Part shown: in pieces, positions 1 to 5,148 of the stretch
Layout of the letters: the number at the start of each line of letters is the position of its first letter
Numbering within the stretch: the stretch's first letter is position 1
Assembly: GCA_030648815.1 (NCBI GenBank)
Contig: JAUSHA010000032.1
Location: 1-6,712, forward strand
DNA length: 6,712 nt
Direction of reading: 5' to 3'
Origin: a bacterium
GTDB lineage: Bacteria; Patescibacteriota; Minisyncoccia; Minisyncoccales; MHMH01
Position numbers and translations under genes: made by a program
Notes under the pieces: model-generated
The model's database searches: none
The model's input: only the letters and a program-made list of their open reading frames with translations
Told to the model about the DNA's origin: nothing

Positions 1-49
1 GCTTAGCCGGCTTTAAAATATTAACCCATGTAGTTTTTTCTCCTTGAAT

Positions 50-98
50 TATGTTGCGCATATTTTTTATTTTACCATATTTCCATTTGCGCAACATA
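50..98. promoter_or_regulatory. Inverted repeat abutting the -35 box (putative operator)
   Basis: TATGTTGCGCA at 50-60 and TGCGCAACATA at 88-98 are perfect 11-bp inverted arms 27 nt apart. The right arm ends at the base before the -35 box (99-104). The inner core of the right copy, TTGCGCAA at 87-94, is itself palindromic. Two half-similar sites flanking an AT-rich spacer look like a paired operator that could loop or block polymerase. A weak minus-strand extended -10 (TGG TAAAAT, 77-69) lies between the arms, so this may be a divergent control region. The regulator is unknown; the role is inferred from position. Confidence 0.45.
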
Positions 99-128
99 TT
101 GACAAGTCATTGTCTTGCATGGTATAAT
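99..128 (+). promoter_or_regulatory. Sigma-70-type promoter with extended -10
   Basis: TTGACA at 99-104 is a perfect -35 box. TATAAT at 123-128 is a perfect -10 box after an 18-nt spacer. TGG immediately before it (120-122) adds an extended -10 motif. Transcription should begin near 135, giving a leader of about 68 nt before the ATG at 203. On sequence alone this should be a strong promoter, unless the adjacent inverted repeat is bound. Confidence 0.85.
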
Positions 129-186
129 ATAAACGTTGGAGTTAAAAAGTTCTTTGATAAATTTATAGCTCCGGCCTCTTTGCGGG

Positions 187-219
187 TGCCGAAAAACGGC
201 AAATGTGGATTCCACATTT
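187..219 (+). promoter_or_regulatory. Tandem hairpins over the start codon of the first gene
   Basis: TGCCG (187-191) pairs with CGGCA (197-201) around an AAAAA loop. Directly after it, AAATGTGG (201-208) pairs with CCACATTT (212-219) around an ATT loop, and the ATG at 203-205 lies inside that stem. TTTGC at 179-183 could alternatively pair with GCAAA at 199-203, competing with both. No Shine-Dalgarno sequence is visible. The start codon may therefore be masked, or the dyad may act as a DNA site. The structure is seen; the regulatory role is inferred. Confidence 0.5.
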
Positions 220-961
220 AAAATCGCAAAGTGCTGCCGAAGAACGGCAGAAAAGGGAGGTTATTACGGGGTTCAAGGAAACTTTTTGGTTTGAGTTGCG
301 AGAAGGGGAAAAGGCGTTGCCGGTTCACCAGCTCTTGGTGAATATGGAAATCGCTCGTCTTGCTCGTGAGGTGGAGGTAGCTGATTGCGATTATAAGGAA
401 TTGGGCCGTCAGTTCTTGAGTGACCGCGGTGACCGCAACGTTGAGACATTCGGAACATTGGGGGTGGTGTTGGATTCAATGCATCGGCTAGATAGTATTC
501 GTACCACCGCAGTCGTGGCCTTTAATGAGGCAGTGAAATTGGCTCGAGAAGCAAGGTTCGCAGTTAAAGGTGAAGTGGCAGATTGCGAGGTCGAGCGAAT
601 TTTCGGACTAGGGACGACTCATCGGCCACTCACAGAGGTCGAGCTAAAAAGGATTAACGCCGTTCTTGTCGCATTGGCCCAGGCGTACGAATACGCTGAG
701 CGTGTGGAAAGAGACGGAATGAGCCATGTGTCATCTGTCCCCACAGTAGAATCCGTGAAGGCCCAGAACGACCTAAGGGATCGAATTCTATTCTGGAGGG
801 GCAGATTCTGGGAAGCGCATGGACTGGCAAAGAAAGTCGGAGTCAAGGTGTTCCCGGATAAAGATATGTATACTAACACGGATTGGAGGATGTATACTTC
901 AACCTTAAAAATGAAGGAAGTGATAGATTGGTATATTAAACAGGGTGTAATTCGGATCTAA
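203..961 (+). CDS. Hypothetical protein, 252 aa, unrecognised family
   Basis: I do not recognise this protein. It is soluble-looking, with no signal peptide or membrane segment. Much of it is charged and helix-prone, notably residues 35-70, 90-125 and 145-175, with many Glu, Arg and Ala. Trp occurs at residue 2, in the middle, and in a C-terminal aromatic stretch (DWRMYTSTLKMKEVIDWYI). The frame is open only from 161, and 203 is the sole ATG near its 5' end; the next Met is codon 48. No ribosome site is seen, and the ATG lies in a hairpin. A strong promoter precedes the gene and an intrinsic terminator follows, so it is monocistronic. Codon use differs from the chaperone genes: of 23 Arg codons only 2 are AGA and 15 are CGN, whereas dnaK is dominated by AGA. 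This suggests a different origin or expression history. The long open frame with dedicated signals makes it a real gene. Confidence 0.8.
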   Translation: MWIPHLKSQSAAEERQKREVITGFKETFWFELREGEKALPVHQLLVNMEIARLAREVEVADCDYKELGRQFLSDRGDRNVETFGTLGVVLDSMHRLDSIRTTAVVAFNEAVKLAREARFAVKGEVADCEVERIFGLGTTHRPLTEVELKRINAVLVALAQAYEYAERVERDGMSHVSSVPTVESVKAQNDLRDRILFWRGRFWEAHGLAKKVGVKVFPDKDMYTNTDWRMYTSTLKMKEVIDWYIKQGVIRI

Positions 962-977
962 GTAGGACTCAACAAGT

Positions 978-1018
978 AAAGCCGCGTGTCAGCAATGACC
1001 CGCGGCTTTCATATTTTA
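978..1018 (+). terminator. Intrinsic terminator of the 252-aa gene
   Basis: AAAGCCGCG (978-986) pairs with CGCGGCTTT (1001-1009). Above a T/C mismatch, GTCA/TGAC closes a GCAA loop, a stable GNRA tetraloop. The T-rich tail TTTCATATTTT follows. It lies 16 nt after the stop codon. Confidence 0.85.
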
Positions 1019-1038
1019 CAGACGTCGGGCGTCTGTAA
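1016..1038. repeat. Inverted repeat upstream of the HTH gene promoter
   Basis: TTACAGACG (1016-1024) and CGTCTGTAA (1030-1038) are perfect 9-bp arms around TCGGG. No T-run follows on either strand, so a terminator is unlikely. The repeat ends 16 nt before the -35 box of the next gene. It is a candidate operator, possibly for autoregulation by the HTH protein; this is inference. Confidence 0.4.
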
Positions 1039-1054
1039 GATTTAACACAAACTA

Positions 1055-1082
1055 TTGACAAATTAAATATAGCGAGTAGAAT
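1055..1082 (+). promoter_or_regulatory. Promoter of the HTH gene
   Basis: TTGACA at 1055-1060 is a perfect -35 box. TAGAAT at 1077-1082 matches the -10 consensus at 5 of 6 positions after a 16-nt spacer. The start would be near 1089, about 40 nt before the ATG. Confidence 0.75.
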
Positions 1083-1128
1083 ATACTGGTTCGGGGTTCT
1101 TAGTAAATAAAATGATGGAGGAGGATAA

Positions 1129-1422
1129 ATGAGTAGACAGGGTACCAAGATATGGAGAAAAAATAATCTTCTTGAGTGGAGAAAGGAACGCAACCGGACT
1201 AAGCAGAGGCGCCAGCAGGAAACTCAATGTTCGGCGGTTAACGCCCATCAACCGTGGACTGATCAAGAATTAAAGTATCTGGAAAAAGAAGGTCGCAAAA
1301 AAACCATTAAAGAGCTGGCAATTAAGCTGGGTAGATCGCATTTAGCCGTTCAGGGAGTGGCCCATAAGCATGGAATAGTTCTTTTTAGTCCGGAAAAAGC
1401 TTCCGGATTATGTAATCGGTAG
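1129..1422 (+). CDS. Small Myb/SANT-like helix-turn-helix DNA-binding protein
   Basis: This 97-residue protein has two parts. Residues 1-40 are very basic and Gln/Arg-rich, suited to nucleic-acid contact. Residues about 42-84 resemble a homeodomain-like Myb/SANT helix-turn-helix: the PWT...EL..L start, then TIKELAIKLGRSHLAVQGVAHKHGI, matching the pattern of a first-helix Trp, an iA..LGRs turn and an AV recognition helix seen in phage and GcrA-like regulators. The start is well set: GGAGGAGG at 1117-1124 lies 4-7 nt before the ATG, the strongest ribosome site on the plus strand here. The gene is monocistronic with its own promoter and terminator, and a possible operator lies upstream. It ends 42 nt before the CIRCE element, but nothing ties it directly to heat shock. 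Target and function are unknown. Confidence 0.8.
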   Translation: MSRQGTKIWRKNNLLEWRKERNRTKQRRQQETQCSAVNAHQPWTDQELKYLEKEGRKKTIKELAIKLGRSHLAVQGVAHKHGIVLFSPEKASGLCNR

Positions 1423-1429
1423 TATTTTT

Positions 1430-1463
1430 AAAAAGCCCTGGCTTAATAATGCCCGGGCTTTTT
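1430..1463 (+). terminator. Intrinsic terminator of the HTH gene
   Basis: AAAAAGCCC (1430-1438) pairs with GGGCTTTTT (1455-1463). After a T/C mismatch, GGC/GCC extends the stem around a TTAATAAT loop. The closing T5 serves as the tail. Its A-run would also let it act on the minus strand. The CIRCE left arm starts 2 nt later. Confidence 0.85.
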
Positions 1464-1464
1464 G

Positions 1465-1491
1465 TTGGCACTCAAAGACCTTGACTGCTAA
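1465..1491. promoter_or_regulatory. CIRCE operator (HrcA-binding site)
   Basis: TTGGCACTC (1465-1473), a 9-nt spacer and GACTGCTAA (1483-1491) match the CIRCE consensus TTAGCACTC-N9-GAGTGCTAA at 8 of 9 positions in each arm, with the exact spacer length. The right arm covers the -35 box of the hrcA promoter, so bound HrcA would exclude polymerase. HrcA binding to CIRCE and its release during protein-folding stress is established in other bacteria. The two deviations (A to G in the left arm, G to C in the right) reduce symmetry slightly. Confidence 0.88.
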
Positions 1492-1508
1492 TTTGGATAT
1501 GCTAAAAT
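1481..1508 (+). promoter_or_regulatory. hrcA-grpE promoter with extended -10
   Basis: TTGACT at 1481-1486 is the -35 box. TAAAAT at 1503-1508 is the -10 box after 16 nt, preceded by TGC (1500-1502), an extended -10. Start of transcription is predicted at 1515-1516, which coincides with the second ATG of the hrcA frame. The -35 box lies inside the CIRCE element. Confidence 0.75.
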
Positions 1509-1515
1509 GACCCTG

Positions 1516-2193
1516 ATGATTACGGAGAGGCAGAGTGAAATTTTAAGTAGGATTGTTCAGGACTATATTACTTTAGCTGAACCGGTAAGTTCCCAATTGC
1601 TTGAAAAAAAGCATAAGTTTGGCGTTTCTCCGGCCACTATCAGGAACGAAATGCAAGAGCTTGCCGATCAGGGATATCTTTCCCAGCCGCACATTTCCGC
1701 AGGCCGCGTGCCGACCGATAAAGGCTACAGGTTTTTTGTGGACGAGCTATTGAACGGCTCGCCCGCAACACTGCCTGCATATCGGCAAGCTAATCCCTCC
1801 GCTCACAGCCATATTGCGCTCTCGCATTGGATAGAGGAGATCACCAAATTTTTAGCGGAAGAATCGTCTGATTTAGTTTTAGGTTATTTGGCTGATGAAA
1901 AAATCATCTGGAAAGAAGGATGGCAGGATATTTTTGATGAGCCGGAATTTTTAGAGCCGGGGCTTGCCTCAAGCTTTGCCCGGATGATTGATGATTTTGA
2001 AGAGAATATTGAAGAGATGTTTTTACCCGAGATAAAAATATATATCGGCAAAGAGAATCCCGTTTCCAAAGATAAAGAATTCAGCATTATTACGGCGGGA
2101 TTTAATGGAGGACTCTTCGCCATTTTCGGGCCAAAAAGAATGAGTTATGATAAGAATATTAAATTAATTCAAAAATTATGGGAGAAGATGTAG
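1516..2193 (+). CDS. hrcA: Heat-inducible transcription repressor HrcA, shortened form
   Basis: HrcA represses chaperone genes by binding CIRCE. The N-terminal winged helix is clear: ITERQSEILSRIVQDYI, AEPVSSQLL, then SPATIRNEMQELADQGYLSQ and the family hallmark PHISAGRVPTDKGYRFFVDEL. The C-terminus keeps the end of the GAF-like domain: IYIGKENP, ITAGFNGGLFAIFGPKRMSY. The middle is compressed: 225-228 aa against about 340 in most bacteria, so much of the central and dimerisation region appears absent. I prefer the ATG at 1516 (MITERQ...) over the in-frame ATG at 1507, because 1507 overlaps the -10 box and transcription should start near 1515-1516. That makes the mRNA effectively leaderless, and no Shine-Dalgarno sequence is visible. 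It is followed by grpE, which overlaps its last codons. Autoregulation through the CIRCE element is expected. Confidence 0.92.
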   Translation: MITERQSEILSRIVQDYITLAEPVSSQLLEKKHKFGVSPATIRNEMQELADQGYLSQPHISAGRVPTDKGYRFFVDELLNGSPATLPAYRQANPSAHSHIALSHWIEEITKFLAEESSDLVLGYLADEKIIWKEGWQDIFDEPEFLEPGLASSFARMIDDFEENIEEMFLPEIKIYIGKENPVSKDKEFSIITAGFNGGLFAIFGPKRMSYDKNIKLIQKLWEKM

Positions 2194-2687
2194 ATATTAA
2201 TAAAAAGTTGGCCGCCTCCAAAGGAAGCGAGCCTCGCCCCGCCGAGGCGGGGCGGGAAGAGTGCGAAAAGAAAGCAGCGGAGTATTTGGCAGGTTGGCAA
2301 AGGGCAAGGGCTGATTTCCTGAATTATAAGAAGGAAGAGATGGAAAGGATTGGGGAGTTTTTAAAGTATGGTACCGAAGAGATGATTTCTAAGGTTTTGC
2401 CTATTTTGGATAATTTTGAGATAATTGAAAGTAAATTGCCGGAAAATTTGAAGCAGGATGAAAACATTAAAGGTCTTTTGCAAATTAAAAAACAGCTATC
2501 GGATTTTCTGAAAAATCATGGGGTGGAGGAAATAAAATCAGTTGGTGAAAAGTTTGATGCGAATCTGCACGAAGTCGTTGAAGAAGTTGCGGGAGTCCAG
2601 CCGGGGGTGATAATGAGCGAAGTCCAAAAAGGATATAAAATAAACGGCCGGCTTTTGCGGCCGGCGAGGGTGAAAATTGCGAAATAA
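2178..2687 (+). CDS. grpE: Nucleotide exchange factor GrpE
   Basis: GrpE dimers open the DnaK nucleotide site to release ADP. At 169 aa the length is usual. Residues 1-28 are a charged, probably disordered tail. Residues about 30-85 form the long helix (AAEYLAGWQRARADFLNYKK, then LPILDNFEI). The beta-wing signature follows: GVEEIKSVGEKFDANLHEVV at about 115-134, then PGVIMSEVQKGYKINGRLLRPARVKI to the end. The ATG lies within hrcA (16-nt overlap, different frame) with no ribosome site, which suggests translational coupling and shared CIRCE control. Residues 20-26 (RPAEAGR) are encoded by a GC-rich palindrome that looks like an in-frame repeat insertion in the tail, leaving the fold untouched. 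The dnaK partner gene is about 490 nt downstream but separated by an opposite-strand gene. Confidence 0.95.
   Translation: MGEDVDINKKLAASKGSEPRPAEAGREECEKKAAEYLAGWQRARADFLNYKKEEMERIGEFLKYGTEEMISKVLPILDNFEIIESKLPENLKQDENIKGLLQIKKQLSDFLKNHGVEEIKSVGEKFDANLHEVVEEVAGVQPGVIMSEVQKGYKINGRLLRPARVKIAK
2235..2254. repeat. GC-rich palindrome inside grpE
   Basis: CGCCCCGCC (2235-2243) and GGCGGGGCG (2246-2254) are perfect 9-bp arms separated by GA. The surrounding gene is AT-rich, so the block stands out. It keeps frame and encodes RPAEAGR in the nonconserved N-terminal tail of GrpE. It resembles the CCGCC...GGCGG palindromes at 5368-5382 and 6657-6673, which suggests a dispersed REP-like family. Confidence 0.6.
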
Positions 2688-2690
2688 CGT

Positions 2691-2740
2691 AATGTTTAAC
2701 GTTAAAGGTTAAACGATCGCAACCTTTAACGTTAAACATT
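2691..2740. repeat. Perfect 20-bp inverted repeat after grpE
   Basis: The arms at 2691-2710 and 2721-2740 are exact reverse complements around a 10-nt loop (AAACGATCGC). Each arm contains the palindrome TTTAACGTTAAA. It starts 3 nt after the grpE stop. No T-run follows on the plus strand, so it is not a classical terminator. It could protect or process the 3' end of the hrcA-grpE transcript, or be a small mobile palindrome. Confidence 0.75.
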
Positions 2741-2742
2741 TT

Positions 2743-2757
2743 GGATGTTGAACATCC
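2743..2757. repeat. Short inverted repeat next to the grpE hairpin
   Basis: GGATGTT (2743-2749) and AACATCC (2751-2757) are perfect 7-bp arms about one base. It follows the larger hairpin by 2 nt and precedes the terminator of the minus-strand gene. Function is unknown. Confidence 0.5.
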
Positions 2758-2769
2758 ATCATAAAATCA

Positions 2770-2800
2770 AAGAGCCCGCCGTTTTTTTTGGCGAGCTCTT
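2770..2800 (-). terminator. Terminator-like hairpin of the minus-strand small gene
   Basis: AAGAGC (2770-2775) pairs with GCTCTT (2795-2800), and after a C/A mismatch CGCC (2777-2780) pairs with GGCG (2790-2793). The loop is rich in T on the plus strand. Read on the minus strand it comes 19 nt after the stop codon and is followed by TGATTTTAT, a modest T-rich tail. The plus-strand side has no T tail. Confidence 0.55.
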
Positions 2801-2819
2801 GAGCAGATGCTCTTTGCGA

Positions 2820-3038
2820 TTACTGAATCCTTGTGAGTGGGACCGTCAACTGCACCAGATTTTTTTCCTCAAAGATAAACAGTTCGGGGTCGCACGCTAC
2901 AAAGACCCCTGTCCGTTGAATCTCTGTTGCATTTCCCAGAAAGACCGTCTGCCCTTTTATTACCGGCAGGATTTCCCCCCTTACCACCTGCAAGGTTTTT
3001 CTGCTCTTTTCCTCAATGAATACCGTAATTTTATCCAC
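2820..3038 (-). CDS. Hypothetical small protein, 72 aa, antisense between grpE and dnaK
   Basis: I do not recognise the family. The GTG at 3038 is chosen because GGAGG (3048-3044) lies 5 nt upstream; an in-frame GTG at 3050 would add four residues but overlaps that ribosome site. A consensus minus-strand promoter starts transcription near 3058, giving a 20-nt leader, and a hairpin follows the stop. The sequence MDKITVFIEEKSRKTLQVV... is mostly short alternating hydrophobic stretches (ITVFI, QTVFLGNA, GVFVA, LFIFEE, VQLTVPL) suggesting a small all-beta fold, with no membrane segment and a single Cys. The overlapping plus-strand frame has none of these signals. It interrupts the usual grpE-dnaK order and is divergent from dnaK, so a chaperone-linked role is possible but unproven. 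Confidence 0.75.
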   Translation of the reverse strand: MDKITVFIEEKSRKTLQVVRGEILPVIKGQTVFLGNATEIQRTGVFVACDPELFIFEEKNLVQLTVPLTRIQ

Positions 3039-3064
3039 TAATTCCTCCACTAATTTAATAGTAT

Positions 3065-3093
3065 ATTATAGCAGGTAAGATAAAAAATGTCAA
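3065..3093 (-). promoter_or_regulatory. Consensus minus-strand promoter with extended -10
   Basis: Read on the minus strand, TTGACA (3093-3088), 17 nt, then TATAAT (3070-3065), with TGC just before the -10. Both hexamers are perfect and the spacing ideal. Start is predicted near 3058, 20 nt before the GTG of the 72-aa gene. It is the best-matching promoter in the window. Confidence 0.85.
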
Positions 3094-3117
3094 TAGTTGA
3101 AAATAATTAACATAATC

Positions 3118-3160
3118 GGGAGTCGGACTTCCTCTCAAATTTGAGGGAAGTCCGACTCCC
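3118..3160. repeat. Long hairpin just upstream of dnaK
   Basis: GGGAGTCGGACTTCC (3118-3132) pairs perfectly with GGAAGTCCGACTCCC (3146-3160). One bulged T (3133) is followed by CTCAAA/TTTGAG, for about 21 bp in all with almost no loop. The hairpin ends 12 nt before the dnaK ATG. No T-run follows on either strand, so it is not a standard terminator, and no Shine-Dalgarno sequence lies between it and the ATG. It may be a 5'-leader structure or a regulatory or repeat element. Confidence 0.75.
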
Positions 3161-3172
3161 TTCAAAAAATAT

Positions 3173-5074
3173 ATGACAAAAGTAATTGGTATAGATTTAG
3201 GCACGTCAATATCAAAAATGGCTTCCATTGTTCAGGGCGAGCCAAAATGTTTGGACTCAAGAGAAGGATCGGTATTGATTCCTTCTATTGTTGCAGTGAG
3301 CAAATCAGGAGAAAGATTGGTGGGCGATATTGCCAAAAGGCAAGCCGTCACTAATCCTAAGAACACTATTTTTGCCGTAAAGAGATTTATCGGTAGAAGG
3401 TTTCATGATCCCGAAGTTCAAAAAGAATTAAAAAGATTGCCTTACGAAACAAGAGAGAGAAGCGACGGGAGCGTAGAAGTTAAAATGGGAGACAAGTGGC
3501 ACACTCCGATTGAAATTTCTTCAATGATTTTGCAGAAAATAAAAGCCGATGCCGAAGAAAAGCTCGGCGAAAAAGTTGATGCGGCGGTAATCACCTGTCC
3601 CGCAAATTTTGACGATTCGCAGAGAAAAGCCACTAAAACCGCCGGCGAGGTGGCCGGATTTAACGTTTTAAGAATTATCAATGAGCCGACTGCCGCGGCT
3701 TTGGCTTACGGCTTCGGCAAAAAAGAAAGCCAAAAAGTCATGGTTTATGATTTTGGCGGAGGCACTCTTGATGTTACTGTTTTGGAAACTTCCCCGGATA
3801 CGGTTGAGGTTTTATCTACCGGCGGAGAGCCCCACCTCGGGGGAGAAGATTTTGACCAGAGAATAATGAATTGGATAATCGAGCAATTCCAAAAAGAGCA
3901 GGGGATTGATTTATCAAAAGATCCTTTAGCCTTGCAGAGGATTAAAGAAGCCGCCGAAAAATCCAAGATAGAATTATCCTCATCTTTGGAAACGGAAATC
4001 AACTTGCCGTTTGTTTCCGCAGATTCGGCCGGCCCTAAGCATCTTTTCTATAAAATAAACAGATCGCAATTTGAAAACTTAACCCGCGATTTGGTGGAAA
4101 GATCAATTGAAAGGTCCAGGAAAACATTGGCCGAAGCCAAGCTTTCCCAGAAAGACATCGACGAAGTAGTTTTGGTCGGCGGAACGACATTGATCCCCTC
4201 AATCAGGGAAGAAGTTAAAAGATTCTTCGGTAAAGAACCCAATAAATCAATTAACCCCGAAGAAGTTGTGGCGCTGGGAGCCGCCATTCAGGCGGAAATT
4301 CTTAAAGCCAAAGAAGAAGGCCGGGCTCCCGAAGGAGACATTAAAAGCGTTTTGCTTTTGGACGTTTTGCCTCTTTCTACGGGAATTGAAACATTGGGCG
4401 GAGTTAATACCGTCATGATTGCTAAAAATACCACTATTCCAACTTCCAAAAGCCAGACTTTTTCAACTGCGGCCGACAGCCAGCCGGCAGTAGAAATTAA
4501 TGTTTTGCAGGGCGAAAGACCAATGGTTCACGATAACAGGTCCTTAGGAAAATTTGTTTTAGACGGCATTCCGCCGGCCCCTCGGGGAATTCCCCAGATT
4601 GAAGTAACTTTTGATGTTGATGCCAACGGAATTTTATCGGTGACGGCTAAAGACAAGGCCAGCGGAAAAACACAATCCATCAGAATTGAGGGCTCAACCG
4701 GACTTTCCAAAGAAGAAGTGGAAAGAATGAAAAAAGAAGCCGAAATCCACGCCACAGAGGATCAGCAAAAAAAGGATTTAATTGAGTCAAAGAATATCGC
4801 CGACAATTTAGTTTATTCTACCGAGAAAACTTTGAAAGAAGCCGGGGAGAAAGTTCAGGCGGATGTCAAAAAAGGCATTGAAGAAAAAGTTGATGCTTTG
4901 AAAAAAGTAAAAGATGGTGATAAAATAGAAGAGATCAAGCAAAAGACCGAAGAACTTTCCCAGGCCATTCAGAAAGTCGGAGCGGAATTATACAAAGCAG
5001 CTCAAGAAAAAAAACCGGAAGAGAAACCCGAAGAAAAGAAAGGCCCCGAAGAAGGTCAATATAAAGAGAAATAA
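3173..5074 (+). CDS. dnaK: Molecular chaperone DnaK (Hsp70)
   Basis: Cytosolic ATP-dependent chaperone that binds exposed hydrophobic peptides, assisted by DnaJ and GrpE. At 633 aa it is full length. The nucleotide-binding domain spans about 1-387: IGIDLGTSIS (phosphate 1), the catalytic Lys70 in FAVKRFIGRR, Pro143 and Arg151, INEPTAAALAYG with Glu171, DFGGGTLD (193-200, Thr198), and VGGTTLIP (335-342). The linker VLLLDVLPLS follows at 393, then the beta-sandwich (VLQGER at 444, PAPRGIPQIEVTFDVDANGIL) and a helical lid ending in a Lys/Glu-rich tail. Unusual residues: GTSIS for the usual GTTNS, Asn145 where Tyr is usual (PANFDD), and Leu340 where Arg is usual in GGxTR. No CIRCE and no clear promoter or ribosome site were found upstream; a large hairpin precedes the start. 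dnaJ follows 77 nt later. Confidence 0.97.
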   Translation: MTKVIGIDLGTSISKMASIVQGEPKCLDSREGSVLIPSIVAVSKSGERLVGDIAKRQAVTNPKNTIFAVKRFIGRRFHDPEVQKELKRLPYETRERSDGSVEVKMGDKWHTPIEISSMILQKIKADAEEKLGEKVDAAVITCPANFDDSQRKATKTAGEVAGFNVLRIINEPTAAALAYGFGKKESQKVMVYDFGGGTLDVTVLETSPDTVEVLSTGGEPHLGGEDFDQRIMNWIIEQFQKEQGIDLSKDPLALQRIKEAAEKSKIELSSSLETEINLPFVSADSAGPKHLFYKINRSQFENLTRDLVERSIERSRKTLAEAKLSQKDIDEVVLVGGTTLIPSIREEVKRFFGKEPNKSINPEEVVALGAAIQAEILKAKEEGRAPEGDIKSVLLLDVLPLSTGIETLGGVNTVMIAKNTTIPTSKSQTFSTAADSQPAVEINVLQGERPMVHDNRSLGKFVLDGIPPAPRGIPQIEVTFDVDANGILSVTAKDKASGKTQSIRIEGSTGLSKEEVERMKKEAEIHATEDQQKKDLIESKNIADNLVYSTEKTLKEAGEKVQADVKKGIEEKVDALKKVKDGDKIEEIKQKTEELSQAIQKVGAELYKAAQEKKPEEKPEEKKGPEEGQYKEK

Positions 5075-5076
5075 TA

Positions 5077-5148
5077 AATCAACTAATCGCGAATAGGTTA
5101 CGAATATACGAATTCGTATATTCGCGGTAAATTCGTTATTCGCTGATT
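5077..5148. repeat. Large imperfect hairpin filling the dnaK-dnaJ gap
   Basis: The core at 5101-5124 is a perfect 24-nt palindrome centred on GAATTC. Outside it, GCGAATA-like and AATC/GATT segments (for example 5090-5094 with 5131-5135, and 5077-5080 with 5145-5148) pair imperfectly, so nearly the whole 77-nt gap folds back on itself. CGAAT/ATTCG motifs recur within it. The hairpin ends 3 nt before the dnaJ ATG, and no Shine-Dalgarno sequence is visible. Possible roles are mRNA processing between dnaK and dnaJ, attenuation, or a repeat element; none is shown. Confidence 0.7.

Noticed and set aside
21..29. Minus-strand ATG preceded by AAGGAG
   Set aside because: The frame is ATG-GGT-TAA, only two codons, so it is not called as a gene; it is kept only as a hint of a divergent unit.
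1507..1515. Earlier ATG for hrcA
   Set aside because: It overlaps the -10 box, so the mRNA should start after it; homologous proteins typically begin close to the TERQ motif.
2745..3041. Plus-strand 98-codon frame after grpE
   Set aside because: It is antisense to the 72-aa gene, which has a consensus promoter and ribosome site; the plus frame has neither and runs through a terminator hairpin.
3088..3116. Plus-strand promoter for dnaK using CATAAT at 3111-3116
   Set aside because: The -10 matches at 5 of 6, but the hexamer 17 nt upstream (TGTCAA) is a poor -35, so support is too weak to list.
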